From Saprospiraceae bacterium (GTDB taxonomy: Bacteria; Bacteroidota; Bacteroidia; Chitinophagales; Saprospiraceae): a DNA stretch of 32,226 nt. Positions 8,101-15,157 of this stretch are shown here, piece by piece (the stretch's first letter is position 1; every line of letters starts with the position of its first letter). Location of the stretch: assembly GCA_020630475.1 (NCBI GenBank), contig JAHDBI010000016.1, positions 2,686 through 34,911 of the forward strand, in the 5' to 3' direction. The notes beneath the pieces are model-generated. The model saw nothing but the letters and a program-made list of their open reading frames with translations, searched no databases and was not told the DNA's origin. A program made the translations under genes and the position numbers.

Positions 8101-9362
8101 CTTGTGGTAACATAAGTGGTGGTGTGATGGTTTCAGGATTGATAACAACTGAAGAAGCTCAGTCTGTTGATAATGTGGAAGTAATGTTAGAAGAGATGCT
8201 GGACGGTCAGCAAAACTATTTTATGACTCAAACTGATGGTAACTTCGAGTTCAACGCAGTAGATACTGGATTTGACTATGAAATTAGCGCATCGAAAGAT
8301 GACGATTATATGAACGGTGTATCAACACTAGATTTAGTATTGATTCAAAAGCACATTTTACAGGCAGTTAATTTAAATAGTCCTTACAAAGTGATTGCTG
8401 CAGATGTTAATAATAGTGGAACTGTTTCTGCAATTGACTTAATCGAATTAAGAAAACTTATCCTTGGGATCTACTCTGAATTACCAGATAATGATTCATG
8501 GAGATTTGTTGATGCTGCTCAAACATTTGCAGACATTGATAATCCATTCCCATTCACTGAGGTATTAAGTATCCCAGCGATTGCGGCTGATGAGATGACA
8601 AATAACTACATCGCTGTTAAAATCGGTGATGTGAATGCGACTGCTTCTCCAAATTTAGTGTCCAATGATGCAGAGTTTAGAAATACAAGTTCATTAGATT
8701 TATTCTATGACAATGTTGAGTTTGTTGCTGGACAAAACGTTGACTTAACGTTGACTGCTGAAGAATTCAACGCTATAGTTGGTATGCAGTATACACTAAC
8801 ATTTAACAATGACGTATTAGCGTACAACGGATTTACAAGTGGAGCGATTAGTTTAAATGAGTCTAACTTTGGTACAACTAAATTAGATGAAGGAACAATC
8901 ACAATGAGTTGGAATAATGTAAATGGTGTAACGGCATCAGATGAATTATACACACTTCATTTTACCGCTTTCGCGAATGGAAACCTTAGCGATATCGTGA
9001 GCTTAACTTCAGATGTAACGAATGCTGAAGCATATAACGATGATTTACAAATCTTCGATGTTACAATTAACACGAGAGGAATTGAATTGAGCAAGAACGG
9101 ATTTGAATTAGGCCAAAACAAACCAAACCCATTTGCAACAACTACAAACATTGAAGTGTCATTGCCTAAAGCAATGAATGCGACAATGACGATTTACGAT
9201 ATCACTGGTAAAGTAGTAAAACAGTTTACCGATACATATCAGAAAGGTGTGAATACGATCACACTTGATGTACAAGAATTATCTACTACAGGTGTATTAT
9301 ACTATAGATTAGATGCAGAAGAATTTTCTGGAACTAAGAAAATGATAATACTTACCAAATAG
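5112..9362 (+). CDS. P1: T9SS type A giant surface protein with P-domain, HYR-like repeats, dockerin and cohesin-like modules
   Basis: 1416 residues. Order: signal peptide (cleaved near AQAQ, 37); N-terminal module with CNNNVQVSLDATCEATVT and WGWITVEDKLAPVLTC (38-130) shared with P2 and P3; proprotein-convertase P-domain-like segment (about 150-258); a row of HYR/Ig-like modules recognisable by DKIDPIITCP and DNTPPTPVC (about 265-998); a carboxypeptidase-regulatory-like fold (about 1003-1062); a dockerin (about 1062-1121) with loops DDDYMNGVSTLD and DVNNSGTVSAID; a linker with SWRFVDA and IAVKIGDVN; a cohesin-like Ig fold (about 1195-1318, IVGMQYTLTFNNDVL, EGTITMSW); and a type A sorting domain (about 1330-1416, NKPNPFATTT). 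About 50 cysteines all lie before residue 1000. Probably an exported calcium-dependent adhesin or matrix component. No hydrolase domain is visible; ligand unknown. Confidence 0.9.
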   Translation: MKMENFTLNAKILMAKLAKMSLMLVSLMFFTLSAQAQTCPLGCNNNVQVSLDATCEATVTPDMILEGQGTDPLCVYTVTILDQNDVPIATSPTVNSSHIGMTLKARVTLGANSCWGWITVEDKLAPVLTCLDDVEMNCNDDIASNIMTAYSSSSYSNNTSVAIPDGGFVDVPFAVSGANQVAVVESFTGSLNWTHTVSTAQVDVTFISPAGDVYASMADARGAQNLNGNWIVRFTDNTADGNGGTYNSGTISIGARGFLASTYVYDENCGNATVTKTSDTTDDINCNDATYPNYSARRTVCYQATDASGNVSAECCFSLNYVRRALTDVVFPGDVNLSCESSYDSNGNDYPDPDEGSGAEEIGSPSIDGISIYPNGGFCEINVTYSDTRIDVCENTFKVLRNWVALDWCTGAILTSTQIIKILDEKGPIVNCPNDFFMEDANPYTCTADHVVQPPNVIFDCGSYTYTVNYLIGGEAACNVTPPSGPFVNTNVVGPAGGPYTITDLPLGCTWIQYLVEDDCGNVTECRREVQVVDNTPPTPVCDETTVVTLSDNGWAHIFAQSFDDGSHDNCSSEVTFLVDRMTPGCSTGSGWKEYEQFCCSDIGQDVMVALLVTDSNGNSNSCMVTVHVQDKIDPIITCPPNVTVDCAAQTGIAYTGSATATDNCGTVTVTSSDAGSLNNCGEGTIFRTWRAEDAGGRTVTCTQTITVDDLSPFSGASIIWPSDRDLTGCMGVDTDPSNPLLGYPQYNDDACSLVAHTYDDQTFTFVDGACFKILRTWTVIDWCQYDENNPLAGGIWQDVQVIKVNNSTGPTFSNCSTLNYCIYGDNCQGSIELFGSATDECTPANELVWSYQIKLEGQSSYGPIQAGNDAGGVYSEGSHMVRWFVEDQCGNVSECIQTFNVNDCKNPTPYCVSGITTVIMPVSGEIAIWASDFDLGSFDNCAGTLQFSFSSNTSHTSETFDCDQLGINTVEVWVTDAHGNQDYCETLVDIQANNGACGNISGGVMVSGLITTEEAQSVDNVEVMLEEMLDGQQNYFMTQTDGNFEFNAVDTGFDYEISASKDDDYMNGVSTLDLVLIQKHILQAVNLNSPYKVIAADVNNSGTVSAIDLIELRKLILGIYSELPDNDSWRFVDAAQTFADIDNPFPFTEVLSIPAIAADEMTNNYIAVKIGDVNATASPNLVSNDAEFRNTSSLDLFYDNVEFVAGQNVDLTLTAEEFNAIVGMQYTLTFNNDVLAYNGFTSGAISLNESNFGTTKLDEGTITMSWNNVNGVTASDELYTLHFTAFANGNLSDIVSLTSDVTNAEAYNDDLQIFDVTINTRGIELSKNGFELGQNKPNPFATTTNIEVSLPKAMNATMTIYDITGKVVKQFTDTYQKGVNTITLDVQELSTTGVLYYRLDAEEFSGTKKMIILTK

Positions 9363-9384
9363 TGTAGGAGATAGAATCAATTAT

Positions 9385-9419
9385 TGCCTTTACCGATGCA
9401 AGTCGGTAAAGGCATTTTT
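9385..9419 (+). terminator. Strong intrinsic terminator after P1
   Basis: Perfect 12-bp stem TGCCTTTACCGA / TCGGTAAAGGCA with a 6-nt loop (TGCAAG) followed by T5, 22 nt after the P1 stop codon. Confidence 0.92.
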
Positions 9420-9438
9420 GTATCGAGAAAGATTTTTT

Positions 9439-9466
9439 GGCAAAATAGTTGCCCTAAATATTTAGG
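9439..9466. repeat. Abutting hairpin and 14-bp palindrome between P1 and S
   Basis: A hairpin GGCAA-N5-TTGCC (9439-9453) runs straight into the perfect palindrome CCTAAATATTTAGG (9453-9466). They lie after the P1 terminator and about 150 nt upstream of the putative S promoter. A regulator-binding site is possible, but nothing in the sequence proves it. A further CCCTAAAT occurs near 9518. Confidence 0.4.
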
Positions 9467-9577
9467 ATCTCATACAACGTTTTAGGTGTTTTAATCGTCT
9501 TAATGTAGACGCTTGTTATTTCCCCTAAATGAGATTATTCAGATCGAGTTGATGAGTACTTTAGATATTTTCATATT

Positions 9578-9598
9578 ATAAGTATTAATGATACTTAT
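9578..9598 (+). promoter_or_regulatory. Inverted repeat overlapping the -33 region of the S operon (candidate operator)
   Basis: Perfect 8-bp arms ATAAGTAT / ATACTTAT with a 5-nt spacer (TAATG), ending 14 nt before the TAATTTTG element. The centre falls near -37 relative to the expected start of transcription, where an activator or repressor dimer would sit. Confidence 0.45.
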
Positions 9599-9612
9599 CG
9601 AGATTATATTAG

Positions 9613-9620
9613 TAATTTTG
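9613..9620 (+). promoter_or_regulatory. Putative -7 element (TAATTTTG) of the S-porP/sprF operon
   Basis: Fits TAnnTTTG and lies 40 nt before the ATG at 9661, predicting a leader of about 35 nt. No clear TTTG -33 box is present at the usual distance; that place is taken by the inverted repeat at 9578-9598, which fits an activated promoter. Confidence 0.45.
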
Positions 9621-9660
9621 CAACTCAATATTTTTTAATCCGCGTCCCAATTTCAGTAAT

Positions 9661-12600
9661 ATGCGAAGATTAATTTTCAAGCTTACAATGGCTTTTGTAT
9701 TAATGGCCAATGTAGCTTCTGCTCAAATGCAAGTGATTTTCTCAGGAGACCCTGACGCTCCTGTAGGAAGTACAGTTGATGTTGATGTTTCAGTAGCTGA
9801 TTTCAATCAAATCGTTTTATACCAATACTCTATTAATTGGGATTCTACGGTTATGAAATTTGTTTCTGTTTCTAATGTAACATCGGTATTACCTCAGTTT
9901 ACAGAACTTGGTAATATAGGTAACCCCTCTGCTCCAGCATTGGAAGAAGGAGAAATGACTGTATCTTGGTCCCTTCAAAGTACTGAGCCTGTAACCATTC
10001 CTGATAATACTATATTGTTTACAGCCACATTCGAAATGGTTGGTGAACCTTGTGAAGCTACTACCTTAGAAGCGACGGGTGACCCTCTAGATATAGAAGT
10101 TATTGACGAAAATTTTAACGAAATAGGTATTATCTCTTCGCCCATTCAAATAGAAGTTGAATGCGACGGTGGTACAAATCCTACACCTTGTGCTGCGCAA
10201 GGTGATATGAGTGGTGTAGGTATCATTGCACCTGAAACAGTAGAACAATCAGGGACTAGTGTTTGTGTTCCTATTACAGTTGATAATTTTGTAGACATTC
10301 AAAGTGCACAAGGAGGTTTCGAATGGGATCCTGCGGTGTTATCTTATACGGGGACTCAGAATATTGTACTTCCTGGAGCAGTGTTAAACGAGATGAATAC
10401 TGGAGCAGGTAATATCGTATATACCTGGTTTGATGGTACGGGTGTGACTCCAGTAACATTAAATGATGGAGATGTTCTAATGGAACTATGTTTTGATGTT
10501 ATCGGATCAAATGGATCTTTCTCATTCATTTTTACTGAAAACTCTTCGGTAAATAATGAGTTTGGAGATTCTAATGGTAATCCTCTTCCTGATTATACGG
10601 ATTGTGGATCTATTACTATAGGTGACCCGGTCATGCCTGGAGCCAATTTTACACTAATCGCATCTGATGAAACTGTAGGGCCAGCAGGTCAAGCTTGTGT
10701 AACTATAAGTGCTGCTAACTTTATCGATATTGCCTCTATGCAGTTTACATTGAATTGGAACTCAAGTGTTTTAGAATATACTTCTTGTAATGTGACGAAC
10801 TTCAATTCCACCTTAGGAATTGGCTGTGGGAACTTTAATTTTTTCCCAACAGATAAATTAAGATTAACCTGGAATTCTATTAATGGAGACGGATTTACAT
10901 TTGTAGACCCGGTTACCATGATTCCGGACACTGTTGCACTTTTTGACGTGTGTTATGACGTCGTAGGAAATTGCGATGATTCGACACCGATCAACTTCAT
11001 TGATGATGTTGGCGTGCCTATTGAAATAGGGGATGGTGATGCAAATGAAGTAACACCAGTCGATCTTATTCCCGGTTCAGTTTCAATTGTTTGTCAATTG
11101 AATATTTCTGGTGATGTAACAGATCCAGAATGTAATGGTGGCTTAGGACAAATCGATATCACTTTATCTGGCCAACAAGGAACAACAACTTGTGTATGGA
11201 AAGATGAAAATGGAAATGTTATTAGTTCAGGTAGTTGTAATCTTACAGCTGCGGCGGGTTGTTATACACTATGCGTTACGGACGACCTTGGAACCAATAC
11301 ATTTGAAGCTTGTATTGAAGAACCTGATCCAATTATGGTAAGTACAATGAAACAAGATGTGACTTGTACGGAATTAGGTCAAATTGTTGTCACAGCTTCA
11401 GGTGGTGATGGTTCTCCTTTGACGTGTTCAATTGCCCCTTTCGGGAATGAATCACCGGAGTGTACATTTATTGATTTGCCTGCTGGAAATTATACGATCA
11501 CTGTTACAGATGGTACATGTAGTGAAACCGCTCAAGTGACCATTTTAAACACCGGATCAATTAATGTTGATGAAGATATATCCAATGTAAGTTGTGATAA
11601 TTTAGGTTCGATAGAATTGACCGTTACCGGAAACGGTGGTGTTACCCCAACGTATAACTGGAGTCCTTCATCCCTTTCTGGATGTTGTAACTCAGGTCTT
11701 GAAGCAGGTACTTATGAAGTGACGGTTTCAGTGGGTAATTGTGAGGTTTTAGAAGAGTACATTATAACCAGTAGTGTAACTGAAATGTCGGTTCAAGCTA
11801 CAGTAGAAAATATATCCTGTGAAGGAGCCTGTGATGGTGCTATTCAATTCGCAGTATCTGGTGGATGTGCTCCTTATACATTTTCTCCACCTTTAAGTTC
11901 ATTAATGGACCTATGTCCTGGATCATATACTGTAAACATTTCGGACAGTTCACCAGATCCTCAGACCTTCAGTGATATATTTAATATTACAGAGCCTGAT
12001 GAATTGGTCGCCACTGTAGACATGATCGTAGGATCATGCGGAGATACCGGAGAGATTTTATTATCGGTTTCTGGTGGTACTGAGCCTTATAATTACGTGT
12101 GGGATTGCCCTGTAGCTCCAGATTGTCCCGGTAATGTTCAAGATCCAACAGGATTGGCAGTTGGTATTCACTCTGTAACGATTACTGATGACAATATGTG
12201 TGAAGTGGTTATCATGGATATTGATGTACCTAATGCTTGTCCAGATATGTTTGTCGTTTCTGGAGTTAATGTAAGTTCAGAAGATTTATTTAATGGGTTT
12301 GGAGTATCATGTGCTGGATCTTGTGATGGAGAAGTTGATGGTCAAATTACGGACCCTCAAGGACCTGTTAGTATTGTAGTCACGGATCAAGATGGAAATT
12401 CATCTAGTACAGATGCGCTTCCTATAACTGGATTGTGTGCAGGAAATTATGACATTACTTTTTCTGATGGTACGACAGATACGACGTTCTCAAACATTGT
12501 GATTAGCGAGCCTAGTATGGTAGCCATATCCTTAGTGGATACCACATGTACTATCCAAGGAGAAATGCTTGGGGCAGTGGATATCGAAGTAGCAGGTGGT

Positions 12601-13041
12601 GTTGGTGGATATATGTATGATTGGAATTTTGGTCAAATGACTGAAGATATTGACAGTGTTGCCGTAGGAACATATTTCGTTACCGTGACTGACGCCAATG
12701 GTTGTGAAGATACTGCCATGTACATTGTGGCCTCATGTGGTCCTCCTGTAGTAGGAGAAGATTGTTATCAAGGCATTTCAGTAATCACGCCAAATGGTGA
12801 TGGATTCAACGATTTGTTTTTGATTAATTGTGCGACGGATAATCCGAATTCATTAATGGTTTTTGATCGATGGGGTAGAGATGTTTATACGCAAGAAAAT
12901 TATGACAACTCCTGGAATGGTACGGATGACAACGGAAACGAATTAATTGAAGGAGCATATTATTGGGTAATGCAAGTTGATTTCGCGAATGGAGATTCAC
13001 GAATATTTAAAGGAGCATTTACAGTATTAAGAGGCCAATAA
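9661..13041 (+). CDS. S: type B (gliding-motility-type) T9SS protein with three cohesin-like modules and SprB-like repeats
   Basis: 1126 residues with a signal peptide (cleaved after ANVASA). Three cohesin-like Ig modules occupy about 22-167, 185-320 and 327-477; each has the hydrophobic strand with W/F-D/N (VLYQYSINWD, IQSAQGGFEWD, IASMQFTLNWN) that also marks the cohesin-like folds of P1-P3. About seven SprB-like repeats follow (480-1025), with recurring GNYTITVTDGTC, GTYEVTVSVGNC and GTYFVTVTDANGCED. The last 90 residues (from CYQGISVITPNGDGFNDLF to GAFTVLRGQ) are the gliding-motility-associated C-terminal domain, a type B T9SS signal. Such proteins typically need a dedicated PorP/SprF partner, and one is encoded 28 nt downstream. 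The module order is that expected of a scaffold or adhesin at the cell surface; cohesin assignment is by pattern only. Confidence 0.9.
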   Translation: MRRLIFKLTMAFVLMANVASAQMQVIFSGDPDAPVGSTVDVDVSVADFNQIVLYQYSINWDSTVMKFVSVSNVTSVLPQFTELGNIGNPSAPALEEGEMTVSWSLQSTEPVTIPDNTILFTATFEMVGEPCEATTLEATGDPLDIEVIDENFNEIGIISSPIQIEVECDGGTNPTPCAAQGDMSGVGIIAPETVEQSGTSVCVPITVDNFVDIQSAQGGFEWDPAVLSYTGTQNIVLPGAVLNEMNTGAGNIVYTWFDGTGVTPVTLNDGDVLMELCFDVIGSNGSFSFIFTENSSVNNEFGDSNGNPLPDYTDCGSITIGDPVMPGANFTLIASDETVGPAGQACVTISAANFIDIASMQFTLNWNSSVLEYTSCNVTNFNSTLGIGCGNFNFFPTDKLRLTWNSINGDGFTFVDPVTMIPDTVALFDVCYDVVGNCDDSTPINFIDDVGVPIEIGDGDANEVTPVDLIPGSVSIVCQLNISGDVTDPECNGGLGQIDITLSGQQGTTTCVWKDENGNVISSGSCNLTAAAGCYTLCVTDDLGTNTFEACIEEPDPIMVSTMKQDVTCTELGQIVVTASGGDGSPLTCSIAPFGNESPECTFIDLPAGNYTITVTDGTCSETAQVTILNTGSINVDEDISNVSCDNLGSIELTVTGNGGVTPTYNWSPSSLSGCCNSGLEAGTYEVTVSVGNCEVLEEYIITSSVTEMSVQATVENISCEGACDGAIQFAVSGGCAPYTFSPPLSSLMDLCPGSYTVNISDSSPDPQTFSDIFNITEPDELVATVDMIVGSCGDTGEILLSVSGGTEPYNYVWDCPVAPDCPGNVQDPTGLAVGIHSVTITDDNMCEVVIMDIDVPNACPDMFVVSGVNVSSEDLFNGFGVSCAGSCDGEVDGQITDPQGPVSIVVTDQDGNSSSTDALPITGLCAGNYDITFSDGTTDTTFSNIVISEPSMVAISLVDTTCTIQGEMLGAVDIEVAGGVGGYMYDWNFGQMTEDIDSVAVGTYFVTVTDANGCEDTAMYIVASCGPPVVGEDCYQGISVITPNGDGFNDLFLINCATDNPNSLMVFDRWGRDVYTQENYDNSWNGTDDNGNELIEGAYYWVMQVDFANGDSRIFKGAFTVLRGQ

Positions 13042-13069
13042 GCCTTTTCTAAAGCAAAATTATAATACA

Positions 13070-14032
13070 ATGAATAAAGTATTAGCCATATTCGGACTTG
13101 TTTTGTTTTTTGCGTCAAGCGCAATGGCTCAGCAACGATATTTTGATGAAAGATATATTTATACCCATCATTTCATTAATCCAGCTTTAATCAACCCGGC
13201 ATACACGGGAGTCGCTGACGACAAATTCATTTATTTCAACTATAGAAATAAGTGGGCTAGTTTTCCAGAATCTCCTAAGACAATGACTTTTGGTTATAGC
13301 GGTAACCTAGCTGATCGTTTAGGTATTGGAGGCATGATTATCAATGATTCGAATGCAGGATTGCAAACGACTAAAGGGCAATTGTCCTTATCCTATACGA
13401 TAGATTCTCCTACGAATAAAGTAGGTTTTGGAATTTCTACCGAATTTATCCAACACAAGGTTTCTGGTGAAGTTCTGAATAATCCACTGCTTAATTTAAA
13501 TGATGAATTTATCTTGAGCAGACTAGATGGTAATAATTTCTTTGATGTATCCTTTGGTGTCTATGGTGTATATGATAATAGGTTTACTTATGGTTTGGCT
13601 ATCCCTTCGCTAGTAAGTTCTCAATTAACAGATGAAAATGCGGATTCAGGAGAGCGAGAATTAGGCTATATCCTAAACTTGGGATATATACATGCCTTTG
13701 AAGAACATGATATTATAGCAGAACCATCTATCATTTATAAAAATTTGATGTTTGTGCCTACCGTAGTTGATGTAAACCTAAAGTTGCAATTTTTACAAAA
13801 GAAATTTACTGGTGGCTTGACTTATGGAATAGGTGCGGATGAAAGGTTTGGAGTACTATTGGGTATGCGAGTGAATAACTTGAATTTCTTTTACTCGTAC
13901 AATGTATCTCGACATGAATTCCAGTCATACAATAATGGTTCTCATGAGATTTCAATTATGGTCAACCTTGGAACCAATAATTCATCGAAAGCAGAAATGG
14001 AAAAAGAATTGATGATGAAGGAGATGAATTAA
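13070..14032 (+). CDS. PorP/SprF-family T9SS outer-membrane partner protein
   Basis: 320 residues with a signal peptide (cleaved after ASSAMA) and the N-terminal family signature HHFINPALINPAYTG, then YFNYRNKWASFP, followed by alternating beta strands ending in an aromatic-rich C-terminus (NFFYSYNVSRHEFQSYNNGSHEISI). The family forms outer-membrane proteins that assist secretion or attachment of type B cargo, as SprF does for SprB in Flavobacterium. It starts 28 nt after S with no terminator between, so the two are almost certainly an operon and a cargo/partner pair. Confidence is high for the family and good for the pairing. Confidence 0.94.
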   Translation: MNKVLAIFGLVLFFASSAMAQQRYFDERYIYTHHFINPALINPAYTGVADDKFIYFNYRNKWASFPESPKTMTFGYSGNLADRLGIGGMIINDSNAGLQTTKGQLSLSYTIDSPTNKVGFGISTEFIQHKVSGEVLNNPLLNLNDEFILSRLDGNNFFDVSFGVYGVYDNRFTYGLAIPSLVSSQLTDENADSGERELGYILNLGYIHAFEEHDIIAEPSIIYKNLMFVPTVVDVNLKLQFLQKKFTGGLTYGIGADERFGVLLGMRVNNLNFFYSYNVSRHEFQSYNNGSHEISIMVNLGTNNSSKAEMEKELMMKEMN

Positions 14033-14060
14033 TATTCTATCTTAATACTAAGAAATATAG

Positions 14061-14087
14061 AGCTCCCTGATTCAGGGGGCTTTTTTT
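14061..14087 (+). terminator. Intrinsic terminator of the S-porP/sprF operon
   Basis: Stem AGCTCCCTG / CAGGGGGCT with one wobble and a short loop, followed by T7, 28 nt after the stop codon. Confidence 0.9.
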
Positions 14088-14395
14088 ATGCGATTATTGG
14101 TATGCTTATGGTGGCTTCCGCCCAATAGATATGGTTGTTGTTGCACTAAACAAGGATTTAGGTTAAAATGTAACAGATGATTGATCTTTTTTAATTCCTC
14201 AAGGTTTAATAGCGGACTGAATGTCAATTTTTAACACATATTAAAATAATTCATATAGTTTTTTTCTGTGTATAATAAAAGAATAGTGTACCTTAGCTCG
14301 GCATAAGGTAGCCATTTGAGCCATTTTAAGTATAGTGTTTTACAGTCATGTAAAAAATACCACATTCGGGGTATATTACGAGAAATGTGAAAATG

Positions 14396-14403
14396 TATCT
14401 TTG
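14396..14403 (+). promoter_or_regulatory. Putative -7 element (TATCTTTG) for the small gene and P2
   Basis: Exact TAnnTTTG match. No TTTG -33 box is seen at the usual spacing. If real, transcription begins near 14409 and yields a leader of about 230 nt. Confidence 0.4.
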
Positions 14404-14620
14404 TGCAGATGTAGTTTGATCGTAGTACTGTTGACGAACAGGCATGACGAAAAAACCAAAGACGAAACGCTTTTACATTAGTATCTTCTACTAAGACGAA
14501 ATCACCTTTTAAGAAGATGCTCTAATAAAGTATGGTTTTATAGTGATCATGGATCACCCTAAAGAGGGTTGATACTGCATTTGTTGTTTATGGAAACATA
14601 TTCTGAAGTAATAAAATTTA

Positions 14621-14639
14621 ATAACCAAAACTCAATCTC
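14621..14639 (+). promoter_or_regulatory. ATAACC-type pre-start element of the small secreted gene
   Basis: ATAACCAAAACTCAATCTC abuts the ATG; it matches the block before P2 (15139-15157) at 17 of 19 positions. It supports 14640 as the start. Confidence 0.5.
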
Positions 14640-15101
14640 ATGGAAAAGACGAAATTTTCTTTTGGGAAAGCTATGGTTAATCTCAAGAGCCTGAAATTCT
14701 TGACTTTATCTGTAGTTTTTACTTTACTCTTTATGGGTGTTGGACTCGAGTCTAATGCTCAGGCGATTACGCCAAGTCCGAACGCGACTGCGTTCACTCC
14801 TTCAACTTTCAAAGGGATGGATTTTGTTGCTGATAAGCAAACTGCTTTGAACTTGATTCAAGCTGAAGTAGCTGCTTTACAGTCTCAAAATGCTAATGTG
14901 GGCGGTATGACCGAGATCGAACACACCCTTAGATTATTCTATTACAAAACGGTTGGCCAGAAAATTCAAGGCGATTTATCTATCCCAGTAGCGCTTGCGA
15001 GCGGTTATACTGAGTTGGTTACATATGCTGATGATTTTCACAATGGTAGCGCGCCAGTTACTGGTATCGTGAATGACCTTGTTGGAATCCTTGACTTATA
15101 G
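14640..15101 (+). CDS. Small secreted protein of unknown function
   Basis: 153 residues; not recognised. The first 40 or so residues are a long signal peptide (basic N-region, hydrophobic FLTLSVVFTLLFMGVGL, cleavage near SNAQA). The mature part of about 112 residues has no cysteine and is probably helical, with DKQTALNLIQAEVAALQSQ (64-82) as an amphipathic segment, then EIEHTLRLFYYKTVGQKI and a hydrophobic tail VNDLVGILDL. It lacks a T9SS sorting domain, so it should be periplasmic, or exported by interaction with another protein. The gene precedes P2 by 56 nt on the same strand and shares its unusual pre-start element, so the two are likely one operon. It may be a chaperone, partner or ligand for P2; this is inference from context. 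Start chosen at 14640 because of the conserved element; the ATG 12 codons later is the alternative. Confidence 0.75.
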   Translation: MEKTKFSFGKAMVNLKSLKFLTLSVVFTLLFMGVGLESNAQAITPSPNATAFTPSTFKGMDFVADKQTALNLIQAEVAALQSQNANVGGMTEIEHTLRLFYYKTVGQKIQGDLSIPVALASGYTELVTYADDFHNGSAPVTGIVNDLVGILDL

Positions 15102-15126
15102 TCAAGTGAATAATCTTTATTTATTC
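15090..15126 (+). promoter_or_regulatory. Two small hairpins in the spacer between the small gene and P2
   Basis: CTTGAC-TTATA-GTCAAG (15090-15106) spans the stop codon. GAATAA / TTATTC (15108-15126) follows. Neither has a proper T-run. They could be mRNA-processing or partial attenuation sites that set the ratio of small protein to giant protein, which is inference. Confidence 0.3.
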
Positions 15127-15138
15127 GATCAAAATATT

Positions 15139-15157
15139 ATAACCTAAACTCAATCTT
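15139..15157 (+). promoter_or_regulatory. ATAACC-type pre-start element of P2
   Basis: ATAACCTAAACTCAATCTT directly before the ATG; nearly identical to the element before the small gene at 14621-14639. Confidence 0.5.

Larger units (their letters stand above)
14088..14639 (+). other. Long intergenic region with structured leader before the small secreted gene
   Basis: No open frame worth calling in about 550 nt. It holds a perfect 7-bp inverted repeat TACCTTA / TAAGGTA (14289-14310), the putative promoter at 14396-14403, four GACGAA hexamers (14433, 14446, 14461, 14495), and a hairpin ATCACCCT-AAAG-AGGGTTGAT with one bulge (14553-14573). From the promoter to the ATG the leader would be about 230 nt, long enough for regulation in the untranslated region. 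No known riboswitch was recognised. Confidence 0.5.

Noticed and set aside
9385..14310. CRISPR array or mobile element from the repeated and palindromic sequences
   Set aside because: Repeats are few, unequal and short, with no regular spacing, no transposase and no target-site pattern around a gene unit.
14088..14639. tRNA or known riboswitch in the long gap
   Set aside because: No cloverleaf or T-loop signature and no recognised aptamer core; only simple hairpins and hexamer repeats.
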